Part shown: positions 1 through 13,000 of the stretch, in pieces
Layout: each line of letters begins with the position of its first letter
Numbering within the stretch: the first letter of the stretch is position 1
NCBI RefSeq assembly: GCF_002999335.1
Contig: NW_020312758.1
Span: 1-64,000, forward strand
Source of the DNA: Cyclospora cayetanensis
Taxonomy: Eukaryota; Apicomplexa; Conoidasida; Eucoccidiorida; Eimeriidae
Length of the DNA: 64,000 bases
Direction of reading: 5' to 3'
Notes under the pieces: model-generated
What the model was told of the DNA's origin: nothing
The model's input: the letters and a program-made list of their open reading frames with translations, nothing else
The model's database searches: none
Translations under genes and position numbers: made by a program

Positions 1-2773
1 GTCATTTTGGCAGTATTTTAGGGTAGGGTTGACTGTTTTCTTGAAGCCGTAAATTGTAGATAGTAATGAAAACTATTGATTTAGATGGTGGTGCTGTTGC
101 TGACTTGCAAATGCGCAGCAGCCAGCCGATTTATCGTCAATGAGTGGAGGCTGGTATTATCCCCAGGACTCTTTGTGAAGCATTCGCAGTGTTTCTCAAA
201 ACAGGAAAAAGGAATTGGTGCGTTTGGGAGTCTACTGTGTGCGCACTTGACCCAAAATGATGGTCCTTTCTGCCGCACCATGTTTTGGCTCAGAAGAGTA
301 ACGAATCTCATTGATAAGCGCCACTACAAGAGTGGGATGTCATCGGGATCGCAGATGTGGGGATTGAGTCACCGGACAGTAGTGGAGATATCTGGCGTAG
401 GGCTGCTGCGCCTTTTGGGTGTTCAGTCGAGCTTCGAGGAGTCTTTCGTTGATTCGTAGGGCCCTCAACCTTGGTAAACAGATTAGCAGTATGCGATCGA
501 GTCGCATTAATGCCACTCTAGTTACAAGGCGCGAGCCAAGAAAAGGTGGTTTGGGCTTTGCTGAATTTTCAACTCTGCCCACTTTTTAATCTTGTTTCCC
601 TGATAATCTTCAGGGAGAAGAAATAAAACGCATTTATAACTTCATAAAACAATATCCTTCTCTATAAGTGATTCTATTCTCTGCAATTACTCTTTGCGTA
701 TGTTCTAGACTCTGTTGCATCTCCACGAACCCTTTTCTGGGGCCTGATTGGTCTGCTGGACCCTGGGTGTAGAGGGCTCCTGCTTCTTTAGTGTTACTGC
801 GTAAAGGGCGCCTTTGTTCGGAAGAAAGCAGCTGGAGACATTATGGTGGTCGTAGTTTACTTCAACTGGCTCCAACTTACCTACTTACACCATACTGATC
901 CACAGTTTGGATTGTAACTTCAACTCTGCATAGGGCTAGAACTTGTCATCATCTAGCCCTTTCATGATTTCCACATGCAGCAGTAAAAGGGGGTAGTAAG
1001 AACTTGATCACATCCAAATGCTTCTCTTACGCTCTATTAGACACACTCTACGAATGATTTTACATGTATAGAGCGAAGCTGCGCGCCTGTGATATGGCCT
1101 ACTACGTGCAAACGTGTATGAATGCTCGGAGTGCTCAGCAGGTGCATCAAGGAACACCCCTGCTGTCCCGACTCCACAGGCCTCCGCATGAGGAGTGAAG
1201 GTAATGATGGAAAGGCTTCACTGTGCATAAACACGCGATAACTTTTAAAAAGTTGCATGGGTTTGAGGCTGAGTGCCTCTTTGCGCATGCCATCGAGGGG
1301 GAATTCAAAACGTTTTACAGACGCTAAATTACAACCTGACTGCGTGTATGTATGAGGTATGTATATGGCCAGGAGAAGCTTTGCCAGTTGCAGTCCCGAA
1401 GCTTAGGCGGAAGGCACTGCCTCTTCTTTCTTGTTCTGTAGTTGGAAGCACAGAAACACCATCTATAAATCATCGGGTCTTGCATGGTGAATATTCTTCA
1501 GCTTACTGAAATAGCGGCACACTTCTTTGGGAATGTGCATGAGCCAGAAAGCGTCAATGATAGCAAAAGGGTAATAGCATGAACAATCAGAACGACCACT
1601 ATAGAAAATATTCCCCGCCTTCCGATCCATACCTGAAATTCGCATCCTAGTGGTCCTCCGTTGCATCCAACAAAGCTTCAAGCAGAGTTTTCACGACTGT
1701 AGATGAGATTTCAGTAACAGCGACCAGTAGCTGTATCTGTCTATAAAACGAACACCAGTGAATTTTGGCGGGTTATCCACAACCCCAAAATAGGGGATGA
1801 AAAATGCACGAAGCGTCGATGCATTGCCAGCAGGCCAAATAGACACGCATAAAATGATTTATTGATGTGAACGCGAGGCGTATTCCAATCCTTGAAAAAG
1901 CGTCCCTATGCTTCCCCGCTCTTCCTCCAGTCATTTCGGCAGCGAGCCGGTCGCAAATAGAGCGAACCAGCTTCTCTGCTATGCTTTGCGATCGTTTTGT
2001 TAGCCTTTTGCATCTTCAGTTTTCGGTTGATATTTCATGTCTTATAGGTGTTGCCTTATTGTCTTCAGGCTTACTTTGGAGGGTTTTCCTGCAGGTGCAT
2101 ACAGCCGGCTCGGGCGGCAAATCACTGAGCTAGTATGAGGCCAACAACCGGATCGAGCCAAGTCGCCTCCCTTCTTCCCTCTGCCTCGATTCATAAATGT
2201 CTACTTTGAGCTAAGGAGCCATTCTGGAGGTCTTTAGCTACTCAAAATTCTCTGCTTTTGCTGAAATCGGCGAAGAAAGTGGTGTGCACTCTCGCCGACT
2301 GCTTCGAGGCAACTCAGCTAATCGAATCTTTCATTGCTTCAAGAGGAATCAAATGCAGAGAAGCCACTGCATTGTATATACCTACTATTATCTTCGTATT
2401 TTTCCATAGGATTTGGGTCCGACAATGCTGAATCGGTCGGCTTCGGCGGTTTGCTTGCCACGCCAACTCCAGGATGCACCGCTAGGCCAGCGTACATACT
2501 CTACAGCCTGTCTGTCCGGCACGATGAGCTACAAAATAGACACCCATGGCCACTCTGATTATGCTCAAGGCTTATGCACCTCAGCTCCCGTCGGTATGCT
2601 GGATAATTTGCTTCTAAATATACCCATGCAGCTGAAGGTTTTGGTATACGCCTTCCTCCCATAAGGGATAGCAAACTTTTCATTATGCACGTAATTCAAG
2701 TGATATATCGTAGAGGGGCAGCTTATGTACTTAAGAAAGCAGCCTTTCTGTCCTGGCTTGTTGAGTGGCCACA
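1..2773. other. Gene-poor stretch, no supported gene
   Basis: Open frames here are short (under 125 codons), overlap on both strands and show no domain, signal peptide or coherent splice chain. The sequence has balanced base composition and lacks the CAG/CTG runs seen after 15.5 kb. Upstream non-coding exons of the gene beginning near 2774 could lie in the last few hundred bases, but I cannot define one. Confidence 0.5.
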
Positions 2774-4055
2774 ATGCACTTCCCCGGATTTTGTTGCGGT
2801 CTGTTCCATGCTTCAGGGCTATCAGATGAGGAAACCTGCAGCAGTAGTGATTCTGGTTCTTCCCCAGCTCCCCGTCTTCAGCGTTCACTTAGCTCAATGG
2901 GTAGCCGAAAGGTCTCGACAGAAGCCTTTGAAGATGCCATTGAGTCTGTGGACTTCAATTTGAGTCCTCGCACGCAGTTCGAGGCACACTATTCTGCATT
3001 TTCCTACAACCTTAGAATGCCTCGACCTGTAGCCTCTCGAAATGAGGCAAGATCTTCCCTAGTCACACGCAATGCAGGGCCCCCCGTCACAGGAGCTCCT
3101 GGCAGCAATCCTTTCGCCCGCAAGTTCACCTCCTCTACTCCTTTCCTTGAAAATAGAAACAAGCTAGGGTCAGGGGGAGCTGCCTTTCCAAAGTGCATGA
3201 GCAGCGACATTTTGCCTTATCAGCCTGGAGAGGTAGGAGCTGCTCAACAGCTAAAGACAATTGAAGAAGGGACCTGCGTTCGACGAGGGTCACATAGAGA
3301 GAGGTTCGTACCCAAGGTAACTGAGTCTTGCGGATTCCGAAGAGCCTCTGCGGATCACGCAGAAAAAAAACGCTATGCAGCTGCCCAATCCAGAGATCGG
3401 AAGAGCAATGCTTCCAGTGATTTACAAAACGTCACAGCTGCTGCGTCTAAGGCTCTATCTCAGGAGACCTGCTCTATTAGGGCAAAGAACAGCACAATCA
3501 GCCGTTATGTCTCTTTACCAGCATTTTCTGCTGCAGACCGTAAGCGGATCAATCTCTTTAAGGTAATTAATGGGAACCATTAAGGCCAATGGGGTCTCCC
3601 GATTTGAGTGCAGCTGCAGTGGGTCCTGTCGCACCAGCCCCTTGTATATTTGACACTCCCTGTTGGGATTTATCAGCGGCGACATAGCCGAGGGCTTTGG
3701 ACGCCCAGAACGGGATAAAACATTGCATCTGCTGCTACTGTGTGGAGGCGTTGTGCAGGAAGGGCTGCCTCAAAGTTTGAGCACACAGGAGGCACTACGG
3801 CGGAAGGAGGAACGGGTGTTCGACAAGAGCGAAGAGAAGGCAGTGCTGCCGAGGCCCATAGGAGACGGTCCTGATTTGATGGACCCTGTGGACTGGCGTT
3901 CACTTCTGAATGCAGCGGGGCTCGGTGATATCGCGGATGAGGACATTACTCTGGAGGCTGAAGAGCTGCAGGCCAGGCTTGATGAATATGCACCCAGATC
4001 CCCTGTCAGCTGGTGTACCGCCCTCTTAGGCTGTTTATGGCAGTGGCGGCTGTAA
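2774..4055 (+). CDS. Hypothetical two-exon protein, Ser/Arg-rich
   Basis: Exon 1 runs from the ATG at 2774 to 3562. The open frame extends to a GTG at 2765, but ATG is the likely eukaryotic start. The donor is AAG|GTAATT at 3563. Exon 2 runs from 3759, after a GTTGTGCAG acceptor, to the stop at 4055. Both junctions are phase 0, so the 196-bp intron joins two long frames cleanly and gives about 361 residues. The N-terminus has an acidic serine cluster (LSDEETCSSSDSGSS) that resembles a casein-kinase-II substrate patch. The middle is basic and low in hydrophobics, and the C-terminal exon is acidic (DLMDPVDWRSLLNAAGLGD). There is no signal peptide or membrane segment. I recognise no family and infer a soluble, disordered protein. 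Upstream exons are possible. Confidence 0.5.
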
Positions 4056-4524
4056 TTGGCGCAAACTGAGCTTTTAGTGAAATGTGGAAACCTTAAATGT
4101 CTTTAAAATAACTATTCTTATCAATGTGAATCTTCGAATTCCCCCCAAAGCATCGTTGTTTCTCTCCACTAAGGCGAACACTGTTACAACAAGGTAGCGC
4201 TAATCAGGACTATTCGAGGCATTACTGGGCCATCTCTTTGGTCTATGCATACTTTGAAGTGCTACCCGCTGGAAGCATGCAATTAGGCAGCGTTTTCGCC
4301 CCAGAGAGAATGTAGCAGCTGAACATAATGTTAGTGTGGTTTCAGCACCCTCGCTGTAGTGCGAATGGGGCTTCCTGGTCCGCAGTAACCATGGCGTGAG
4401 TGATGGCAATTAAATTCAGTGTTATGTATAGAACCCCAAACTGGCTAAACGAACAAACAGGGGCGCTTCAGTTGTAGGCGCGACTCATTGCTGAATGCCT
4501 CGCTAGGCTTTAACTATGTGCAGT
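4056..4524. other. Spacer between convergent genes
   Basis: This is the interval between the stop of the plus-strand gene at 4055 and the stop of the minus-strand gene at 4525. It presumably carries both 3' untranslated regions. I see no ORF or repeat worth calling. Confidence 0.4.
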
Positions 4525-6302
4525 TTAGCCCTTCCACACAATTTTTTCACAGTCTCCTCCGAGGCAATTGTCTGTAAGGCAGGTAGCCAGCACCTCACAG
4601 TTCTGGCAGCACGCAGGTGGCCTAAATGTAGCATAGGCTCTGGAAAAGTTTCTTAGGGCTGTGACTAAAGATGGGCAGCTGGTGGTGAGTTCAGGGTCCA
4701 CTTGAGTGAGGCAAACTCGCGAGTCCCAGACCTGCCAAAGCAACTCAAAGAAGCACACGAGCACATGGTGGGCAGCATTCACGGTAGTTTGCCTTGCTCT
4801 GTACACCACAATGTCTTCTTCTTCTAGGTTAGCCACCTCTGTAAGAGCTGCCAAATGCAAAGCAGACCACACGCCAATGCCATAGGGAGCATCATTCTTT
4901 CTTGTCCTCTGCTGGCTCTCTCCTTGCTTCCCTACGCCCTCTGCCTGCGCACATAAGCATGGAAGAGCACCTTACTGTGAATCATCGAGAAGAAGAAGGC
5001 GCTTCTTTACATGAATGTGCAGCCGTGCGCACGATGTTGCAACAGCGGCAACAAACGGCTCCATGTCTATGACCGAGCTCAAATGTGGAATGTTCAACAA
5101 GTGTTCATTCCACATTCCTCTACATCTCAACCAAAATTACGCCCACCGTTCGAAATTTTGACCCTACCCTGTTTCTCTGAGGCGGCGATTCGTGGGATTG
5201 AGTGCCTGCTGGGTCTCGTGCAGCGTCAACTATGGCTGCCGCCAAGACGAGTATGCTGGCCTCGAGAAAGAGACAGCTAGATTCGAGAGGGAACAAGTTA
5301 TTAGCCAAGGCCATAATACTACTGCAGAAGGCCTTAAGGGCCCTGAAGGTGCAGAAACGCTGCTTAGATGCTGATGGTTCGGCTAGTATCAATTGCTTCT
5401 TGCAGCTCTTAAGTATAGCCTCGGCGGCGGCAACAGTTGACACCAGAGACTGTAACGCCACTACGGCGTGATGCTCCTTCTCCTGAAGCCACCGACGTTC
5501 AAAGGCCTCCCATCGGACTACAAGGCAGCTCTTCTGTGTACAGGTGCAACATCCCAAAGTTCGTATAACGGACTTCTAAGAAAAGAAGAGCGTAGACACG
5601 TTCACTCCAATTTGGTTCCCCTATTGAATCACAGGCGGGAAGGTGGGGTGGCTATAGGTAAAGCAATACGACGTACAAATATACCTGGCAGAGTTTAGCT
5701 ACCCAGTGTTTCCTCTGCTCTGCGGTCCCCCGCCCTGAATCTGGGACGCTATTTTGTATGAAGGCATTACAACTTCCGGCGGCGCGGGGCTGAAGAATGA
5801 TAGCGCGCTTGATCCTAAGATACTCTTTAACCAGTTCATCTCGAAGTTTTATGAGCAATGGTGTAAAATAAAAGAAATGGCGTTGAATCCGTTCGTATGG
5901 GGGCAGCTGCAGGGCAGCCATGAAGACAGACACTGGTAAGAGCTGGCCATCGGCGTACAATGCATTGCACCGTTTGAAATCCGACCGCACTTCTCGCAGG
6001 GCACTGGCGGCGAGAGCTGCTTTTTTATTTAGGTAAATAGGTGGGGAACCCTCTGCTTCCTTGCTGGCTATGGCATATTTGGCACCTGGTGCAGAAAGTG
6101 ATACAGCTTCAAGAAAGGCTTGTCTAGCAGGAGCCACATCCAGACAAGCCGACTGTGCTCTATAGTCAAAAGCAAATTTTGTTGCTGTTTCCAGGGACTC
6201 CGCAGTAGCAGCAGCGCTCTTGAAGATGCGCTGGGCTAAGGCCAGCTCGTCGGGAGCCCTCAGCCGATTCAGGACAGCTCTGGAGATTACCACGTCACTC
6301 AT
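4525..6302 (-). CDS. Hypothetical three-exon protein, Ala/Leu-rich helical
   Basis: Read on the minus strand, exon 1 is 6302-5685 (ATG, donor CAG|GTATAT), exon 2 is 5533-5168 (acceptor TACACAG, donor AGG|GTAGGG) and exon 3 is 4944-4525 (acceptor GTGCGCAG, stop TAA). All junctions are phase 0 and all three segments are in frame, giving about 467 residues. The protein is rich in Ala, Leu, Arg and Glu with long predicted helices. There is no signal peptide. The C-terminal 40 residues hold five cysteines, including CCQNC. I recognise no domain. Three exons joining in phase inside otherwise barren sequence argue that it is a real gene. The exon 3 acceptor could also be the downstream CAG before AGGACAAG, which keeps the frame. 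Confidence 0.55.
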
Positions 6303-9300
6303 TGACTTGAAAGCATAAAATGCCCTTTTTCAGATCAATAAGTTACTGCTTGTAAAAATTTTAAGCTTTAATTTGAATAAAGACTCCCATGCTGATCCGC
6401 TATTCGAACGGGGTCACCAGTGAAACGGAATGGGGTCGTCTATTGACCGAAAGATCTTGAGGCTCTATAGCGCCGTCAAAATCCCCAGGAAACCACTGTA
6501 TTAATGGTAGTGCAGATTCAAGGTGCGACTTTTTTTCTAAAGCCCTGCACGCTGCGGCCGCACCCCACGAACTTCGGCGATGCCAGGGAAGGTCACTACT
6601 CTATGAGGTAAATCAATGGGTTCACTCCAGTAACACGTTTGAAAATTTCATTACCCGTAAACAGAGAGGATTATTGTAACTATAGGTATCGAGGTCCTAG
6701 TTTTCAACCGTGGTCACTGGGGAAAAGCAAAATTGTGGTTCCCTGCCTGAACGTGTGCCGTTTATCAAATTGGTATCGCAGGATGTTACACGCATTTGTT
6801 TTTCATCGCGTTTACAAAAAGGCTTTCGTTTCATCCATACGGCAACGGTAGCGGCATGAATTTATGCCTAGTTACTCGCTAGGGTGTCGCCTATGCATAA
6901 GCATCCGCATGTCAAGTAAAATTGCTTCACTTTAAGTCAATCTTATGTCGTAATTGAGGTGAGTCGTACTGAAAGCATACTTACGTATCGGGTAAACAGC
7001 ATGCTACACCCAGCGTCTCATAAGCGAGAGGATACCACATCCTTTGTCTCTTACTCAGCACTGAGTCTTGCTGCTGAGCCTCTTATCTATGCGAACAATG
7101 AAAGAAGGGTGGCTGGCCATACGGTTCACCTCACTGGACTTGATTGTGTGAGGCGTGCTAATTCTTACAGTTCTGATTGCTCTTCTCGTGGTTTGGTAAC
7201 AAACGAGCACGGAGTAGCTAGCAGGAGAGAATTGTTTGCGACCTTAATATTTTAAAGGTCTTGTCGATGGATTCTGTCTTTGATGAAAGTCTTTAGCAGA
7301 TATTTACCCCTTTGCTTCATATACGGAGAATCACCCTTACACTTGTGGAGCAATTCACTATTTCTTGCCCCTTCTTACCCCTGTAAGAAAAGAAACACAT
7401 TATTTCATACATCGCTATTGGCAGTTGACTAATAAGTCTGCAAAAATTAACCAGGCACGAATGTATACCTACGGGCACCGCCGAGTTACCTCAAATAGAT
7501 TATTCTGTCTTTGGCTTGGTATTGCTCTACCTCTCGAAAAAACCTGTAAGCAAAATGTCAAATTAAAGTCCTTCCCTAATTCGTTTCTTCGTTGAAACTA
7601 ATCACTCGCCGATTTGCGAAATGCCGGCGCTGCAGCAAACTCCAATGCCTTGTTCGTTTTTTCTCGAGAACGGCATAGTAAACTTTTTGGCCAGTTGTGT
7701 CCTTCCTTGCAAGGTCAATGTAAGGAAGGCACTTTCTGTTGGATTTGAGTTTGCCTAAACAATCTTCAAATATTTACCTTTGCCGTTACCCTCGGGGGAC
7801 ACCACATGTGGCGACAGCCTTCGTAGGGTCGGAAGCGTCCCACATGCCCCTGCGTGAACTTGTACAAAGCATCCTTATTGTAGCTGGCCTTTCATTCCAA
7901 TCACCGGCATGTTCTCCCTCACTCACACTTTTCCGGTTTTTTGGCAGCCAGTCCGCGCAGAAATATTCAACGTCTAGGCAATGAGTCGTATGCTGAAGAG
8001 TAAACAAATCAAAGCAGCACAAACGAAGCTCATTAGTGCACCACACAGTGAAACGCGGCGTTGCTCTGTGACTCACCAAGCGCAGTAAGTCAAGAAACAG
8101 CTGAAAAAAATTATGAACCAGTTATGCTCACTATTTTAGCACGTGAAAATGTATTCAACGGCCTCCCGGATGCAGTGCTGGGAGCATGATGAGGCTGCTG
8201 TGCCCCAAACACGCTGCAGTGCATGGTTATTAAGTAAGAGGGTGTATCGATACAATTCATATGTATAGAAGTAATTCGAATTCATCATTTCCGTGTTGGG
8301 ACGTCAAAAGTAGCACTTAAAAGTGCGATGGGTTTGCAGCAGGCTACGCTAGACTCTTGGCACTTACATTGCATAAATTCACTTAAGGATTGGTACGGGA
8401 TTGACCATTTAATGTTTGTGCTTGTATTCTATGATTGACGCAAGCGTCAACCTAGAATTGTCAGAATCAATATTTCGCATGCGTACGCCAGATGCTATGG
8501 GAAAACGAGCTGCGAATGCCCAGTCTATCTGTTTCTCTCTTCTGATTCCAAACTTCAGAGGAGTAAAGGTAGGGAAAAGGAGTAAGCCTTTACGCAGAAC
8601 AGTCAGTACCTTTTTATTAAAGGTTGTATTGAGTTTGGTGTTAAGTGACTTCCGACCAACACTTCAGATGGATAGTTACGTTGTATAATATTATGAAGAA
8701 AGGTTTGTTGCGTTGCTCTCCCGCTCATCTACTGGCAATGAATGTAGTGGGATGCCAGTGCCTCCAGGCAGCTGTTTGACTTTGACTAAACTCTACGGCA
8801 TTCAAAAAATTCAATTTCCAAGAAACAGTATGGGAGAAGCGCTTTCGAATAATGAAAGTTGAATGCAGTACAATGGCTGTTGTGGCGGCAGAGGCCGGCC
8901 TGGAAGGTGGTGTGAACGCAGGAGCTCGACAGCTGGTGAACAGGCCCGAATCTCCAGGCGATCTTTCAATGCAACTATGCTAACCAGAAAAGTATAACGG
9001 TGGTATGAATAGTCAAGTACTCGACGATTTCATCAGCCTTTTGGAGATGCGCCTTCCTTTGTACACTATAGATGAAGAGAATCGAGTGCCTCTTGCAACG
9101 CACCGATTGGGGAGAGTAACACATTAGTGGTGCCATTATTTACACAGATAAAATCATCTGCTTGCAGGAATTAGTGTAGTTTAAGATTTCATGCACAACC
9201 TGACTTATTGGTTCTCGCCGCAACATCAAGCTTCGGAGAATTGAAACCGCTTCAGCACAAAGTTTTATCAATAAAGTTTTTGTCTAGAACTGAAAACGTT

Positions 9301-10959
9301 GCTCCGCGAAAGCCACAACGTACCCCAACAGCTGCATTATCAGTGGCGCATCTTAGGTTTGCCCCAAGTGTCACGTCGGGTGGTGGCATGATGGGCAAAG
9401 ACTCAGCAAATTTACAGCCAATCCACGGCACGTCCGCATGTGATGAACCACTAGGGTTTTGCGAGACAAATGAACGAGAATGGGTCTTAACACAACAAAG
9501 CCAGGCCAAGTTGGGGTTTTAGAGCCTAGACAGGTCGGGGCTATGCCAGGAGGCCCTAGACTGCGGTTTAGCCTACAGTGGATTATAAAATGCAGGCAGG
9601 TGAAAACTAAGCTTCCAATTGCTTCAGACAGCGTCCTATGAACGTACCTGCTTCTATTTCAGAGAACTTTGTAGTATGAATTAGAACTGTAGGCGCATGT
9701 GAAGCAGCCAAAGGAGTTGAACGGCGGGAGTGGCCCAGAATACTCAAGCTGCATGGCAAGCAAGAATGGACCATCAGGAGTATGGTTTGCTTCCTCAGCA
9801 CGCTGTGGCGCGGTCTAAGGAGTTAGAAAGGGTAGAGGCAGAGCTGGGGATCTACCACGGGTCGACTGTCAATTGCTGCAGGTCTAAAGCAATGGGCAAG
9901 AATTGCTAACCTTACTCGACATTGGATGCGAAGTGGTTCTGTCATCAAAGCAGACGATGCAAAAATATATTTCACCTGTTTACTCTTTGGTACTGTCTCA
10001 AAAAACCGGTTTTACTAACGAGAGGCAGAATGTATGGCTTGGCGAAGATACAGCAGTTCTATATCAATTAGAATAGGGGTTGGGGCATATCGACATGACC
10101 CGTGAATTCTATTTTAGTCCGTGCACCGCCATGCAATCCTAGCTGTGGGTGACCCAACGGAAGGCGGTCATGTGGCCACACCTGTCCATTGTCGGGCTCA
10201 GTATATCGGAAAATGCTAAGAAAAAGCATGTCCTGGGGTGCCTCAACAAGGCTCTTTTCATCAAGTGGTGAGCGAGGTGTGGGACGTTACTCGAATAAGG
10301 GAGCCAGAACCTGCATGCGGGTGGTTCGACAGAGCACTACGAAACGGCAGTCCTGAGCACGCAAACCATCATCGAGGTATGAACCTATTTTCTTTTGGGG
10401 TAATTCGACTAGACTTTGAGTCTAAAAGCAATAAGAAGGGGAAGTAACAACGAGTTCGCGAGTGTGCTAAATAATGAAGAGCTGGTCACTACTACTAATT
10501 GGCTAACGGTTAGTCGTCCAATGCACTGACATGGGGTAATTTGTTGGTCGGTCCCAAGCTAAGTTCAACGACATTGAAAAAACCCACGGCTTGCCGAGGC
10601 GAATGAGCCTCAGGCTGACTATTCGTAGGGAAAAAGCAAAGAGCAGGCGGCGATTAGGTCTTCTCAGCATGGCTCGATGCTCAAGGCGACGAGGATGAAA
10701 GGTGGTGCGTGCGCGTTACTTCTAAGCCCCTGAACAAGATCCCTGGAGCAGAAGCTTTCAAATCCTAAGGGTGGCGAAATGCTTTGCAAATTATTCGAAC
10801 CAACAGTCCACCTGACATCTGACTTCCCAGACGCTTGCATCCAAACCTGCAGTCACTCGTCTGACAGGCGAAAACCGGCGATCACACTAGCACTCGCACT
10901 CTCGAACCCGAGTATAACCGCATTGTGTGTGACCTTGTTGATGCCATAGCTGAACTGCA
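6303..10959. other. Gene-poor stretch, no supported gene
   Basis: No frame exceeds about 105 codons, splice-compatible chains are absent and no domain was recognised on either strand. The 5' part of the retrotransposon remnant that begins near 10,960 (gag, protease, N-terminal reverse transcriptase) may lie in 10.0-10.96 kb, but I could not align it convincingly. Confidence 0.4.
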
Positions 10960-13000
10960 TTGGTAAGCAAATTTTGGACTGACAGAGCCAATCAACGGGG
11001 GGTAGACGCCTGCCTACCTTTGCAAAGTTTTCGTACCTTCAGCCAGCATTCAGTAAAACCCACAGCATCTACGTCCTGTGCTTCAGCTGTTGCTGCGCAG
11101 GCACAGGTATGTGAAGGCACACAAGTGTTCAATCAATATCCGAGATTTCGTCCCTTGGAAGCAGGAGTAGAGCCAGATCCGGAAAAATCTCAGGCAGTCA
11201 AAGCGTGGCCTTCACATTTATATACCCCATAATGAACCTTGCGGTTGCCTACGAGCTGGTGCCTGAATAACATTTCCTTCATAGATGTCGGATCGGTGCT
11301 CCAGTGGCTGAGCGGCTTGAGTAAAAGCACTTTAACCTAGGCATAGGACGCTGGTGGCGCAACAATGACGCGTATTGGCTGCCTAACAACCCCTCCGGCA
11401 TTTGCGCCTTCCGATCATGAGCGTTTTTTCTAGGAACGAATCTTGGTGACGCATCGATGAGTGTACTTGCCTATAACAAGCTGCTGATTCAGAAGCACCA
11501 AAGACTTGCTTTGTATTATTATTGCTTTGCTAAAACCGAGCAGCGGTATCCTGTGTCGGAAAAGGAACTCTATGCACTGTCCTGGGGAGTGTAAAATGTG
11601 CCGAAACTACTTGTATGGGCGTCAATTTACTATGCATGATAATCAGGAATTCCTGTTCTACCCTAAGAAATGTGATCAGGACAGAAATCCTTAGTGTTGT
11701 TCGCTGCCGAGGGGACATTCTGCAATCTGAATCGACAGTGAAGAATGCTAAGCTTATTACCAACCTTGTAGCAGACGCGCCCATGAAACGCCCCCATCAT
11801 TTCGCTACCGTACTTCATAACCGCATTTTCTGTAATGATTTACGGTTTTCACCGAGCTCCATGAGTCTTATGCTTTCAAATCTATGCACCCGCTACCATT
11901 GCCAGCATCCAGAATCGCAAAGGGGTGAAGCACTACCACGGAGAGGATGACCTGCTGTAATTCAAAACGAGGCGAGCACTCCATCTTCTGTGCGTTCCCG
12001 ACTTTGCACCGCAGTTCCATTTTCACAAAGCACATGACCATGCCCCTTCGTACCGTGATGGGCTTCACATCATACACGAAGCCCTCACGGTCCTTTGGGT
12101 GGCCTGCAATGCTTCGTGCATCAGGAAAGTATGCACTCTCATGCCCAAATTGCCAGCAGCTAGAGTTGCAAAATTTTCCTAGACCCGACCTCTTCAGAGG
12201 TGTCCGGATGCAGAGGGGAACAGACTGATCTGGCAACTACCAGGGGTAAGGGTCAGGACAGCTTCTGCATCATAAGACGCAGCGAAAATAACCATTTCAT
12301 TACTTGCTTCAGCTGTGCTGCACCTTAGAAAGTTGCTTCATTACTCTCAGCGAAGTATGGAAGCTTCGAGGATCAATCGGGAGTATCAATACGGACATGG
12401 AACCGAAGTCGTCAGTGCATTGTGGCGTGCCTTTGTGAAACGCCTACGCATTTTTCACAGTATGGGCAGTGCGGATTACCCTGAGGGAGATATGGATATA
12501 CAGCGCATCACTTGCACTGTCCTGATATACTCTGCGCACTGCATGCTCGCAAAACTTGAATGGCTTGGCTTGTGTATTTATAATTGCGAGAGTTCAGTCG
12601 TCTGCCCGTTGCTCTCCTGCATATCTGGCGTACACTTAGGATCTCTTCTCTGATTCAGGCCTGATCTAGTGGGCAGGGGTAAGCGGACACCCTGAAGAGC
12701 AAAGTAATTTGGGGAGTAGCTGGCCAGCGTACGCAAGTATATGCGGGAGGCTGAAGAGAGACAAGCACGGCATGAGCATCAGCGGCACTCAGCTATGTAT
12801 TCTAAGCACTGAGATTAGGTTTCGGGGATTTGGCATGCTTTATGAGGTGCAAGCTGATCAGGTGCAGATGTTTGCGGCTCCATGGCCAGTACCATTTGCC
12901 ATCCTCTCAGAAATCAATGCCTTTCATCCTTTGTCGACTTCCCTTATAGCTGTAGGTGCCACATTTCTGCCAGCATTGGTTTTCTAAAGTAATGTTTAAG
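10960..13000 (+). mobile_element. Decayed Ty3/gypsy-type retrotransposon pol
   Basis: Fragments of one polyprotein occur in canonical order, spread over three frames by frameshifts and stops. Near 11.17 kb is a reverse-transcriptase thumb/connection piece (EAGVEPDPEKSQAVKAWP). Near 11.39 kb is CLTTPPAFAPSDHERFF read across frames, then at 11.53-11.63 kb the RNase H strand YPVSEKELYALSWGV followed by NYLYGRQFTMHDNQ. Near 11.77 kb is the tether NLVADAPMKRPHHFATVLHN. At 11.95-12.2 kb is the integrase zinc-finger region (RRALHLLCVPDFAPQF, ending CPNCQQ in another frame). At 12.42-12.57 kb is the integrase core (WRAFVKRLRIFHSMGSA, then DYPEGD). At 12.72-12.99 kb is the integrase C-terminus (REAEERQARHEHQR, STEIRFRG). 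The pol order RT-RNaseH-integrase is that of Ty3/gypsy elements. I found no LTR, intact RT or convincing chromodomain. It is non-functional. Confidence 0.85.
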
